DNA of 8,714 bases, taken from assembly GCA_024223125.1 (NCBI GenBank), contig JAAEOP010000736.1, positions 1-8,714 of the forward strand, read 5' to 3'. Source of the stretch: Chloroflexota bacterium. Its GTDB lineage: Bacteria; Chloroflexota; Anaerolineae; Promineifilales; Promineifilaceae. The position numbers and the translations under genes were made by a program. The notes below the pieces were generated by a model. It worked only from the letters and a program-made list of their open reading frames with translations, had not been told where the DNA came from and searched no databases. Within the stretch, counting starts at the first letter, position 1; each line of letters opens with the position of its first letter. Positions 1 to 4,956 of this stretch are shown here, one piece after another.

Positions 1-114
1 AAGTAACAAAGCTTCGTTCGCTTTGTCAGGCGCTGCCCAGCAAGTAAGCACCTGAGCAAAAGTAATCAAGTATTTTACCAGTGTGAGAATACTTGGAAAC
101 AATTGCTCGGGTAC
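1..114 (-). pseudogene. Possible in-frame continuation of the CoiA-like gene beyond its TAA stop
   Basis: After the TAA at 117-115 the same minus-strand frame stays open for 38 codons to the window edge. The conceptual peptide starts VPEQLFPSILTL and ends near DKANEALLL. CoiA-like nucleases usually follow the zinc-finger part with an RPD-(I/V)-x-L strand, then an (A/I)EV strand and a short helix containing a Lys. Here FPSILTL, FAQVLTC and DKANEAL fall in that order, but the expected Asp reads Ser and the expected Glu reads Gln. This fits a decayed nuclease domain cut off by one nonsense change (TAT or TAC to TAA). A 38-codon open stretch is not rare by chance, and a hairpin at 67-95 could instead mark a true gene end. 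Confidence 0.3.
67..95 (-). terminator. Hairpin downstream of the CoiA-like gene, possible weak terminator
   Basis: A perfect 8-bp inverted repeat, CAAGTATT at 67-74 and AATACTTG at 88-95, has a 13-base loop. It lies 20 bases past the stop of the minus-strand gene. On that strand it is followed by ATTACTTTTG, which is a poor T-tract, and the stem is AT-rich, so termination would be weak. It overlaps the possible decayed continuation of the gene, and both readings cannot be fully right. Confidence 0.3.
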
Positions 115-459
115 TTATTCGACAATCACTTCATCCCATCTGGCTATCCAACCGTGTGTACGTTGTTTTTCTTCACAAATTGAGCAAGTTTCCAGTGTGT
201 TAACCGCCTGTACCTGACGTAGCTGTTGGGCTAAATACAATTTGCAGTTCAGGTGTAAAGCTGTTTCCGGGCGGGTCGTAGGACATAGCGTGCCAGGTCT
301 GTGTGCGTAATGATGCTCTCGTTCTTGGCCCAACTTTAATGTGATTTCTTGTTTGCAGACGGGGCAAATGGATTCTGGCCGTTGACGCGGAAGCAGAGCG
401 GCGAATTCGCTTACGTGGCGCAGTTCACTATCTACCAGGACGTATCGCGGCTTGGTCAT
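115..459 (-). CDS. CoiA-like competence/nuclease family protein, zinc-finger part only (114 aa)
   Basis: The protein carries the hallmarks of the N-terminal half of CoiA-like proteins: C32-x2-C35 before a beta segment, the HYAH block at residues 50-53, and E65-T-A-L-H69 leading into a helix (K73-L80). A second C92-x2-C95 pair follows, then a strand GWIARWDEVIVE that normally introduces the PD-(D/E)xK nuclease core. Full CoiA-like proteins are usually well over 200 aa, so this one stops just where catalysis should begin. The ATG at 459-457 is the only reasonable start, because an in-frame TGA lies a few codons upstream. No strong ribosome-binding site is visible. It sits 35 bases after the antirepressor and probably shares its transcript. 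CoiA proteins act on DNA during natural transformation, but relatives in mobile elements have uncertain roles. This copy is probably not an active nuclease. Confidence 0.72.
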   Translation of the reverse strand: MTKPRYVLVDSELRHVSEFAALLPRQRPESICPVCKQEITLKLGQEREHHYAHRPGTLCPTTRPETALHLNCKLYLAQQLRQVQAVNTLETCSICEEKQRTHGWIARWDEVIVE

Positions 460-494
460 CGGTTCATGTCACAGAATTTATCGGTGGCGAAAGA

Positions 495-1289
495 TTAGAA
501 TGGCGCGTCACCTGTCACGTCTTGGTAGAATTCATCTAGCCAAGCTACAGCCGCATCGAATCTGGACACGGGAAGATAGCGATACTTTGCAATACCAAAT
601 TTTCTGTAAAATTCTCCCCACGTCGCGCCAAACTCATTGCGGCCCGACTTCTTGCCCATCGCAATAGCGATGGACTTGACCGCTTGACTGATTTGCGTAG
701 CTTGAGATTCGGTAATGTAGCGATCTTTCTTATGCAAATCTGCTTCAATGGTTTCCAGGCGAGCGCCATAGTCTGCTAACGTATCATCGTGACGATCTAA
801 TCGCGCTTCCAAGACAATTTGGTTGTGGGCGAGTTTTATCAGGGCTTGCAGCATCTTGTACGCCTGCACTGCGTCGCTATCGCTTTTTAACAACTCGTCA
901 AAGTCTGGATCGGCTGTTAAACGGCCGTCTTGAAACGCTTCCCAAAGCACTGCCGCCGCTTCTTCCTGAAATCGCTCTAACTTTGCGCGGCTCTCGTCAT
1001 TTACTGACTTGGTGCGTATACCAGAGAGCCACAACGGAACCAAATCGGCTCGCAAAACATACCCCTCTCGAAGACCTCTAATGGTATGCAAATTACATAC
1101 CATTAAGCCACGCTTCAAAATAGTGTGCCGGTTAATTCGCTGCCTTTGCCCCTGGACATCAATCCCTAACGCCTGGCACATATGTCGAATAGAAGCGTAA
1201 ACACGACCGTCATCCGCTTTTATTGCCGTTAAATTATCATCGTAGAACTTGATTTCTTTTTGCTCGATTGGCACAAGTTTGTCTGTCAT
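495..1289 (-). CDS. Phage-type antirepressor, P22_AR_N-like plus ORF6C-like domains (264 aa)
   Basis: Residues about 12-115 look like the P22 antirepressor N-terminal domain: a strand around the DDNLTAIKADDG segment, the helix YASIRHMCQALGI at 31-43, an arginine-rich QGQRQRINR at 46-54, and the typical end VPLWLSGI at 84-91. Residues 145-190 form a probable coiled coil with heptad leucines (LEARLDRHDDTLADYGARLE). Residues 190-255 (ESQATQISQAV, then GATWGEFYRKFGI and RFDAAVAWLDEF) resemble the ORF6C C-terminal domain shared by many phage antirepressors. Such proteins typically bind and inactivate a phage repressor, or act as DNA-binding regulators themselves. The ATG at 1289 follows GGGGA at good spacing. 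A 10-bp inverted repeat lies inside the gene at 1079-1105. The regulator upstream and the CoiA-like gene downstream probably share its transcript. Confidence 0.85.
   Translation of the reverse strand: MTDKLVPIEQKEIKFYDDNLTAIKADDGRVYASIRHMCQALGIDVQGQRQRINRHTILKRGLMVCNLHTIRGLREGYVLRADLVPLWLSGIRTKSVNDESRAKLERFQEEAAAVLWEAFQDGRLTADPDFDELLKSDSDAVQAYKMLQALIKLAHNQIVLEARLDRHDDTLADYGARLETIEADLHKKDRYITESQATQISQAVKSIAIAMGKKSGRNEFGATWGEFYRKFGIAKYRYLPVSRFDAAVAWLDEFYQDVTGDAPF
1079..1105. repeat. Perfect 10-bp inverted repeat with 7-base spacer inside the antirepressor gene
   Basis: TAATGGTATG at 1079-1088 and CATACCATTA at 1096-1105 are exact reverse complements around the spacer CAAATTA. The site lies in the codons for residues LMVCNLHTIR in the N-terminal domain. 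It could be a protein-binding site or an mRNA hairpin, or it could be chance. Confidence 0.6.
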
Positions 1290-1327
1290 AATTCATCCCC
1301 TTCTGGAACGTATGGAATTGTTCTCAT
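1286..1327 (-). CDS. Possible 13-codon leader peptide coupled to the antirepressor
   Basis: An ATG at 1327-1325 opens a frame encoding MRTIPYVPEGDEL. Its TGA (1288-1286) overlaps the ATG of the antirepressor (1289-1287) as ATGA, the classic arrangement for translational coupling. No Shine-Dalgarno sequence precedes it, and at this length chance is a real possibility. Confidence 0.2.
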   Translation of the reverse strand: MRTIPYVPEGDEL

Positions 1328-1356
1328 GGAAGCAATCAGTAAGTAAAATTAGGGAG

Positions 1357-1692
1357 CTAGTCGGCGGCAAATGTTTCCCATGATTGGCCGGTAAGCGCAT
1401 ACACAATCACCATGATCGTTTCATGAGGATTGGCTGCTTTATTGTCACGGGCGTATTGGCTAATCAGGGCCAGGGCTGTTTGAATTCGCACAATTGGCGG
1501 TGTATCCATTATCACATTGCCGCTTGAGGCCGCTGCCCCTACTTCATCAAGTAAGCGTAACTGATGCTTCATGGTTGAAAGAAGCCAGTCGCTTTGTTTC
1601 ATACCTAATGTACTCAAGAGGCGCTTGAACTCACTCAACTCCTCTTGAGTACATCGAGTATTGCTAATAAAGGCTGTACGCGATCCTTTCAT
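1357..1692 (-). CDS. Small ribbon-helix-helix-like regulator (111 aa)
   Basis: The N-terminal 45 residues fit a ribbon-helix-helix fold: a short strand SRTAFISNT (4-12), helix A TQEELSEFKRLLSTLG (15-30), a turn with G30, and helix B KQSDWLLSTMKHQL (32-45). The rest (50-111) is a mainly helical extension (IQTALALISQYARD, ETIMVIVYALTGQ) that I do not recognise. I chose the ATG at 1692-1690 because AGAGGA stands just upstream. An in-frame ATG at 1743 would add 17 residues but would swallow this ribosome-binding site. It is the first gene of the minus-strand set and is read from a promoter whose -35 box lies in an operator-like decamer, so self-repression is likely. Related folds include Arc/CopG-type repressors and MobC-type plasmid proteins, and the family assignment is from pattern only. 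Confidence 0.65.
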   Translation of the reverse strand: MKGSRTAFISNTRCTQEELSEFKRLLSTLGMKQSDWLLSTMKHQLRLLDEVGAAASSGNVIMDTPPIVRIQTALALISQYARDNKAANPHETIMVIVYALTGQSWETFAAD

Positions 1693-1803
1693 TTTTCCTC
1701 TTTTTTTCGATGTTCTATGCTGTCTATAAGAAAACAACATCACAGGTTGTATTCTCTTGACTATTTATGCGATTGGCAGCACACTGCAATTTATTCTTGC
1801 CCC

Positions 1804-1832
1804 ATCTTAAAACAAAATTACCAGTCTGTCAA
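1804..1832 (-). promoter_or_regulatory. Minus-strand sigma70-type promoter for the regulator/antirepressor set
   Basis: On the minus strand TTGACA (1832-1827) is followed after exactly 17 bases by TAAGAT (1809-1804). The predicted start of transcription is near 1797, giving a leader of about 105 bases before the ATG at 1692. The -35 box is part of the decamer TGTCTTGACA. Confidence 0.55.
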
Positions 1833-1911
1833 GACATCTTTATTCTATGTCTTGACGGACATTGCGATGGTTTGCATAATTGTCATGACAAAATGCTTAA
1901 TGTGTCACGAC
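1824..1911. promoter_or_regulatory. Operator array: four TGTCnnGACR decamers, two forming a 14-bp inverted repeat
   Basis: Four copies stand at 1827 (TGTCAAGACA), 1848 (TGTCTTGACG), 1881 (TGTCATGACA, extended to a 12-bp palindrome at 1880-1891) and 1903 (TGTCACGACG). The start-to-start distances are 21, 33 and 22 bases, close to 2, 3 and 2 helical turns, so all would face one side of the DNA. The first two lie in a larger inverted repeat, GTCTGTCAAGACAT (1824-1837) and ATGTCTTGACGGAC (1847-1860), with one mismatch and a 9-base centre. No T-run follows, which argues against a terminator. The first two copies contain the -35 boxes of divergent promoters, and the third covers the predicted plus-strand start site. 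The neighbouring ribbon-helix-helix protein is the obvious candidate binder. Confidence 0.65.
1852..1880 (+). promoter_or_regulatory. Plus-strand sigma70-type promoter for the small-gene cassette
   Basis: TTGACG (1852-1857) is followed after 17 bases by CATAAT (1875-1880). Transcription would start near 1887, inside the 12-bp palindrome at 1880-1891. A repressor bound there or at the -35 box would block it. Confidence 0.55.
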
Positions 1912-1948
1912 GGGTGTTCTGTAAGAAAACCACAAAGGATACGACAAA

Positions 1949-2107
1949 ATGACTTGCAAAATCGCTGATGAAAAACAGGCAGAAAAAAATTCCTCGCCCC
2001 ATGATGACCCCGTGCAACGTTCAAGCTCATCCACCTGTGGAAAAAAAGGCAAGCCCACACAACCAGCCTTTTCCCTGGATGAACTAAACACCTTGTTATT
2101 TGCCTAG
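1949..2107 (+). CDS. Small hypothetical protein (52 aa), first gene of the plus-strand cassette
   Basis: The ATG at 1949 has AAAGGA nine or ten bases upstream and lies about 60 bases behind the predicted plus-strand promoter. The product is hydrophilic. It has an N-terminus rich in Lys, Glu and Asp, a serine run (QRSSSSTCGKKGK, residues 24-36) and a hydrophobic C-terminal helix FSLDELNTLLFA that could be a docking motif. There is no signal peptide or membrane segment. I do not recognise the family. The position right behind a regulated promoter is the best evidence that it is expressed. A longer plus-strand frame over 1645-1968 overlaps it but runs through the operators and is unlikely to be coding. 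Confidence 0.5.
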   Translation: MTCKIADEKQAEKNSSPHDDPVQRSSSSTCGKKGKPTQPAFSLDELNTLLFA

Positions 2108-2116
2108 AGTACAGCC

Positions 2117-2163
2117 GAAGGGATGTATCCTTCACTTACTGTCCCTTCCCCTTTTTGGGAGAA
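2117..2163 (+). terminator. Possible attenuator: alternative hairpins ahead of the 175-aa gene
   Basis: GAAGGGA (2117-2123) can pair perfectly with TCCCTTC (2142-2148), followed by CCC and TTTTT (2152-2156) as in an intrinsic terminator. GAAGG can instead pair with the nearer CCTTC (2129-2133). TTCCCC (2146-2151) can also pair with the ribosome-binding segment GGGAGAA (2157-2163). The same bases thus belong to mutually exclusive pairings, suggesting control of the downstream gene by termination or by masking of its ribosome-binding site. The stems are short and this is from inspection only. Confidence 0.35.
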
Positions 2164-2169
2164 TCCAAA

Positions 2170-2697
2170 GTGATTAACGACGACACCATTGTTAACGCTA
2201 CAAAAAAAGATATTCAGGCTGCATTTGCGGAAGCAAAGCGGAACGGCCGTTCACTTATTGAATTAGCTGCCTGCTTGCTGGGTCAAAAGTTATCCCTGGC
2301 TGGGCGAGAACAAGTTGAAGCAACCTTACAGGAATTACAAAAACCGCTAAAAGTTGAAATTGCGTTTTGGAAACATGCGGTAAATCAGGGTGAGGATGTA
2401 GACGCCAATCATAAACGACTCCGCGCAAAACAAAAGGAACTAGCGGAGCTTCTTTTTGTATCCGGCCAGAACGCAAAAACTAAAACAGCCCGTATTCACG
2501 TAGACAGGCAAACGCTGGCTTGTTTAGATCGGCGCGATTTCCCGGAAAGGACAATGCTTGTTGTGGGAAAGTACCGGATCGTAATTGGGAACACTCGACC
2601 GTTTTCTTCGGCCCGCGTATTTGCCCCCTCTCAAAGTCTTTCCGATCTTCCCAAAAGCCGGATTCCTCAATATGTGTATAGATTTGTTTTTGATTAG
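2170..2697 (+). CDS. Hypothetical protein (175 aa), GTG start
   Basis: I prefer the GTG at 2170, which has GGGAG eight bases upstream. An in-frame TTG at 2155 overlaps that site. The N-terminal half is helical (TKKDIQAAFAEAKRNGRSLIELAACLLGQ) and is followed by a probable coiled coil (QVEATLQELQKPL and HKRLRAKQKELAELLF, about residues 50-97). The C-terminal third is rich in Arg and aromatic residues and appears to be beta-structured (TMLVVGKYRIVIGNTRPF, ending YVYRFVFD). No cysteine pair, signal peptide or membrane segment is seen. I do not recognise the family. It is the second gene of the plus-strand cassette, separated from the first by the possible attenuator and from the third by 110 bases. 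Confidence 0.7.
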   Translation: MINDDTIVNATKKDIQAAFAEAKRNGRSLIELAACLLGQKLSLAGREQVEATLQELQKPLKVEIAFWKHAVNQGEDVDANHKRLRAKQKELAELLFVSGQNAKTKTARIHVDRQTLACLDRRDFPERTMLVVGKYRIVIGNTRPFSSARVFAPSQSLSDLPKSRIPQYVYRFVFD

Positions 2698-2728
2698 AAT
2701 TGAACCTGCCTGCTCAACGGACGGCTGT

Positions 2729-2796
2729 TTGCCAAAATGGGTCGCTAATGTGTTTATACTACAAATGCACAGATAATTAGATAACTTGTTAGATAA
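2729..2796 (+). promoter_or_regulatory. Weak promoter-like boxes and TTAGATAA direct repeats before the 71-aa gene
   Basis: The 110-base gap at 2698-2807 holds TTGCCA (2729-2734) and TATACT (2755-2760). These are 20 bases apart, longer than ideal, so the promoter is doubtful. TTAGATAA occurs at 2777 and 2789, 12 bases apart, with a partial AGATAA at 2771, directly before the AAGGA ribosome-binding site. The repeats could be a small operator or simply an AT-rich leader. Confidence 0.3.
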
Positions 2797-2807
2797 GGAA
2801 ATTAACG

Positions 2808-3023
2808 ATGAGCGATACGAATGAATCAACGAATGTGAAAATTGAAATCAAGGCGATGCTACGTCATTCCTTGAGCGAGGAGGCGGTTGCCTATCTCCAA
2901 GAGGCAGGAGAGTGGAATACGCTCGTGGACACAATAGCAGCAACAGCCCAAAAGCTGGTTGATAATACCGACGCCCCATTATACGAGGCAACAAGAATGG
3001 CCGTAGAGACCTGGGCTGGCTAA
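2808..3023 (+). CDS. Small hypothetical protein (71 aa)
   Basis: The ATG at 2808 is preceded by AAGGA (2795-2799) at good spacing. The product is acidic and almost entirely helical in appearance: EIKAMLRHSLSEEAVAYLQEAG, then WNTLVDTIAATAQKLVD, then LYEATRMAVETWAG. There are no cysteines, signal peptide or membrane segment. A compact three-helix protein of this kind could be a small DNA-mimic, adaptor or antitoxin-like protein, but nothing in it identifies a family. It lies 60 bases before the next gene in the same direction and is probably co-transcribed with it. Confidence 0.65.
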   Translation: MSDTNESTNVKIEIKAMLRHSLSEEAVAYLQEAGEWNTLVDTIAATAQKLVDNTDAPLYEATRMAVETWAG

Positions 3024-3083
3024 CCAACGCCAACGAGAGAACGTCAATGAGAAAACCTGACTCAGATCGGGAGTGATTATAAG

Positions 3084-3326
3084 ATGATGCGATATGGTTA
3101 CAACTTAAATGCGACTCATGCAGCGGCAATTTTTGAAGAAGGAAGCGAGGCCGCAAAAGACGGCTATCACGATCCAGACACCGAAGGCTTAGTAGTTGGC
3201 AGCAGTGAATGGATTTGGTTATCAGAGGATATGGCCCGGCGCATTTGTGCCGCCTTAACATATTTTAGCGAAGCGCCAACCGAGGAAATCGAACGATTAG
3301 TGAACGAAAGATTTGGAACACAATAA
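3084..3326 (+). CDS. Small acidic hypothetical protein (80 aa)
   Basis: The ATG at 3084 (or the second ATG at 3087) has GGGAG at 3069-3073. The product is acidic, with THAAAIFEEGSEAAKDGYHDP near the N-terminus, a central SSEWIWLSEDMARRICAAL segment and a C-terminal helix TEEIERLVNERFG. No metal-binding cysteine pairs are present. I do not recognise the family. The next gene starts 22 bases after its stop, so the two are almost certainly one transcript. A 137-aa open frame on the opposite strand at 2848-3261 is a shadow of this gene and its neighbour. Confidence 0.65.
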   Translation: MMRYGYNLNATHAAAIFEEGSEAAKDGYHDPDTEGLVVGSSEWIWLSEDMARRICAALTYFSEAPTEEIERLVNERFGTQ

Positions 3327-3348
3327 GCAAATGAGAAAAGGTGATTTT

Positions 3349-3591
3349 ATGACACCTCCCCCCTACCGACGATTACGATTAGTTGAAATTCTTTCTGACG
3401 GACTGGCTGTTATCAATGGGACATACGGTCAACAGTTATGGGTAAGATCGTCCCGAAATGGGTACAAGACACACAATTGCGCCAAATGTGAACGGACAAT
3501 CCCCAAAAACACAGAACGTTCATATAGACCAATGGGAAACCCTCAAAACCGTTCCCAAAGAATTTGTGTTGACTGCATAGATAACAATTAA
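3349..3591 (+). CDS. Small zinc-finger-like protein with two CxxC pairs (80 aa)
   Basis: I chose the ATG at 3349 because AGGTGA lies four bases upstream. In-frame TTG (3313) and ATG (3331) starts would add up to 12 residues and overlap the preceding gene or this ribosome-binding site. The N-terminal 35 residues look like a small beta-barrel (RRLRLVEILSDGLAVINGTYG then QQLWVRS). The C-terminal part has a C-x2-C pair in NCAKCERTIPKN and a second pair in RICVDCIDNN, separated by a basic loop (RSYRPMGNPQNRSQR). This is a four-cysteine treble-clef-like or ribbon arrangement that probably binds one zinc ion and might contact nucleic acid. It is the last gene of the plus-strand cassette, before a hairpin facing a convergent gene. 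Confidence 0.7.
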   Translation: MTPPPYRRLRLVEILSDGLAVINGTYGQQLWVRSSRNGYKTHNCAKCERTIPKNTERSYRPMGNPQNRSQRICVDCIDNN

Positions 3592-3593
3592 AC

Positions 3594-3622
3594 TAAACTC
3601 TCCGGCATCCAGTTTATTTTTT
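3594..3622 (+). terminator. Weak intrinsic terminator between convergent genes
   Basis: TAAACT (3594-3599) and AGTTTA (3611-3616) form a 6-bp stem with an 11-base loop, followed by six T residues (3617-3622). It begins three bases after the stop of the 80-aa gene and overlaps the stop codon of the convergent gene. The stem is short and AT-rich, so efficiency is uncertain. Confidence 0.4.
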
Positions 3623-4783
3623 CTTTCGTCTCCGTTTCAGTCCAACCCATGCTCCCCAAGCCGCTTTATCCAGTTCCGTAAGTCCCCAACTCGCAGGAAC
3701 CGGCGAACGAGCTATTTCTTTTGGTTTCCCATTTGACGTATCCATCACCACCGTTTCCTTCTTCCCTACCTTCACCTGGGCAAACGGCCGTGAATCGCCA
3801 TTCTTGAATACGCCGTATACACCCGCCGTTTTGGGATGCGCTTTAACCATTCCCCCAGCATACGACAGTCCATCTTCGATTGGCTTAAGACGTAGATATT
3901 GAGAAACATTTCCGGCCAGATTCAATTGTAATGGGGCGTGCAGATCGTGTTTACCCGCTTCTTGTTGCGCGATAGCCAATAGTCTGCCTGCTGTATTAGG
4001 AGCGCAACGCATGATGTAACACCAGCCAAGAGCCATCACGCCAAAACGTCCGTGAATGCCGCCGTTTTTCCAGGCAATTCGCGTTCCCATCTCATCCAAA
4101 ATCGCATCGTCGCGTTCCAGAATAATGCCCAGCAGATCAACGATCAAACGGGGGACATCCATCTTCGTCGCTTCTTTTTTTACTCGTTTTATTTCTTCTT
4201 CGCGTTGTTCGATGAACCATTCACGGGCAATACCGATAGCTTCTTCGTGTTCGGTCGCCTGGAAACGGTGATGGAGCTTGGGGCCGCCCGCTACATATGC
4301 GCCATTTTTGAGATAAGTCAGAACAGGCTCGACATCTCGGTAGCGTTCCACACTTTTGTAAATACCAATGTACACGGGTTTGCTAGAATCAAATAGCAAC
4401 CGGGCGTTCTTGGCGGCCGCAGCCCACTGTATCTTTAAGGGTAAATGCTCATTGTTGGCGATCCGTTCAAGTTCGCCAGGGCTATCGCTATCTTGAACCG
4501 CCCGCGCTGCCGCGTCGTCATCTTCCAGATAAGCGGTTAACAATTCTTCTTCATACGCGCCGCTGATAATTCGAGGCAGCAGCGTTCCGTAATACCTGGC
4601 TTCGCCCTCGGCATTCAGAATGCGGTGCGGAATTGTCCCCTTACCCACACTGCCAGGATCATCTACATTAGACTGCAACCAATCTACATATCCCTCTTTA
4701 GGCTCTTTGAATAGCTGGGGGATGACAACTAGGTTACGGATATGTCTGAGGGATTCAACTGTATTGCCGCCATTTGTGATCAT
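3614..4783 (-). CDS. Hypothetical protein of unknown family (389 aa)
   Basis: I prefer the ATG at 4783. An in-frame TTG at 4792 lies only two bases after the AAGG that would serve it. The protein is soluble, with no signal peptide or clear membrane helix. It has an N-terminal segment with SLRHIRNLVVIPQLF (11-25), an acidic helical part (70-110), a central HHRF at 181-184, and a charged coiled-coil-like helix EQREEEIKRVKKEATK (192-207). A hydrophobic stretch, VPRLIVDLLGIILERDD, follows at 210-226. A glycine- and aromatic-rich part (GGIHGRFGVMALGWCYIMRC, 241-260) comes next, then a C-terminal end RRRKKK (384-389) that suggests nucleic-acid contact. I cannot assign a family. It is convergent with the small-gene cassette and divergent from the giant gene. 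A 173-base region with an operator-like palindrome separates it from the giant gene, suggesting a regulatory or functional link. Confidence 0.75.
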   Translation of the reverse strand: MITNGGNTVESLRHIRNLVVIPQLFKEPKEGYVDWLQSNVDDPGSVGKGTIPHRILNAEGEARYYGTLLPRIISGAYEEELLTAYLEDDDAAARAVQDSDSPGELERIANNEHLPLKIQWAAAAKNARLLFDSSKPVYIGIYKSVERYRDVEPVLTYLKNGAYVAGGPKLHHRFQATEHEEAIGIAREWFIEQREEEIKRVKKEATKMDVPRLIVDLLGIILERDDAILDEMGTRIAWKNGGIHGRFGVMALGWCYIMRCAPNTAGRLLAIAQQEAGKHDLHAPLQLNLAGNVSQYLRLKPIEDGLSYAGGMVKAHPKTAGVYGVFKNGDSRPFAQVKVGKKETVVMDTSNGKPKEIARSPVPASWGLTELDKAAWGAWVGLKRRRKKK

Positions 4784-4860
4784 TGTTCTCAATACCTTAC
4801 TTATTACTATATGGCTATTGCCGATTTCTATTGTTGTTTGTTATTGTTCTTTCTACGCTG

Positions 4861-4889
4861 ATTATCCCAGTTTGTCCCAATTGGCACAA
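4861..4889 (-). promoter_or_regulatory. Minus-strand promoter candidate for the 389-aa gene
   Basis: On the minus strand TTGTGC (4889-4884) and GATAAT (4866-4861) are separated by 17 bases. The -10 box matches five of six consensus bases, while the -35 box matches only TTG. The leader would be about 70 bases and rich in A and AAC triplets. Confidence 0.4.
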
Positions 4890-4890
4890 T
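4871..4890. promoter_or_regulatory. Imperfect 20-bp palindrome, candidate operator
   Basis: The 20 bases centred on 4880/4881 are symmetric in 16 of 20 positions, with TTGT and ACAA arms around the perfect core CCAATTGG (4877-4884). They cover the -35 box and spacer of the minus promoter and lie about 45 bases upstream of the plus -10 box. A dimeric regulator bound here could control both divergent genes. Confidence 0.45.
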
Positions 4891-4932
4891 GGGAATTTTA
4901 GCCTGTATTCACAGCAAATAGAAATTTTGGTT

Positions 4933-4946
4933 TGTTATAATAGGAG
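4933..4946 (+). promoter_or_regulatory. Extended -10 (TGTTATAAT) overlapping the ribosome-binding region of the giant gene
   Basis: TGTTATAAT at 4933-4941 is a perfect extended -10 element without a recognisable -35 box. AGGAG (4942-4946), ten bases before the ATG at 4957, directly follows it. A transcript starting about seven bases after the -10 would begin at or after AGGAG and have almost no leader. Either this promoter gives a nearly leaderless mRNA, or the real promoter is further upstream and the match is fortuitous. Confidence 0.4.
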
Positions 4947-4956
4947 CTTTGTAATA

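Noticed and set aside
1..66. Three AAGTAA repeats at the left edge (1, 42 and 60) considered as iterons
   Set aside because: Irregular spacing and only six bases long, in a region that may be decayed coding sequence.
1824..1860. Long inverted repeat read as an intrinsic terminator
   Set aside because: No T-run follows on either strand, and the arms carry -35 boxes of divergent promoters, so operator function is more likely.
1645..1968. 107-aa plus-strand frame and a nested 61-aa frame
   Set aside because: They run through both divergent promoters and the operator array and overlap the better-supported 52-aa gene in another frame.
3047..3076. Nine-codon frame MRKPDSDRE between two cassette genes
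   Set aside because: Too short to distinguish from chance and without domain or coupling evidence beyond a loose purine-rich stretch upstream.
2848..3261. 137-aa minus-strand open frame
   Set aside because: Spans two plus-strand genes that each have a ribosome-binding site; the product is Leu/Arg/Ser-rich without domain features.
4052..4396. 114-aa plus-strand open frame opposite the 389-aa gene
   Set aside because: Rich in Phe runs as expected from the complement of a Lys/Glu-rich coding stretch; no ribosome-binding site or family resemblance.
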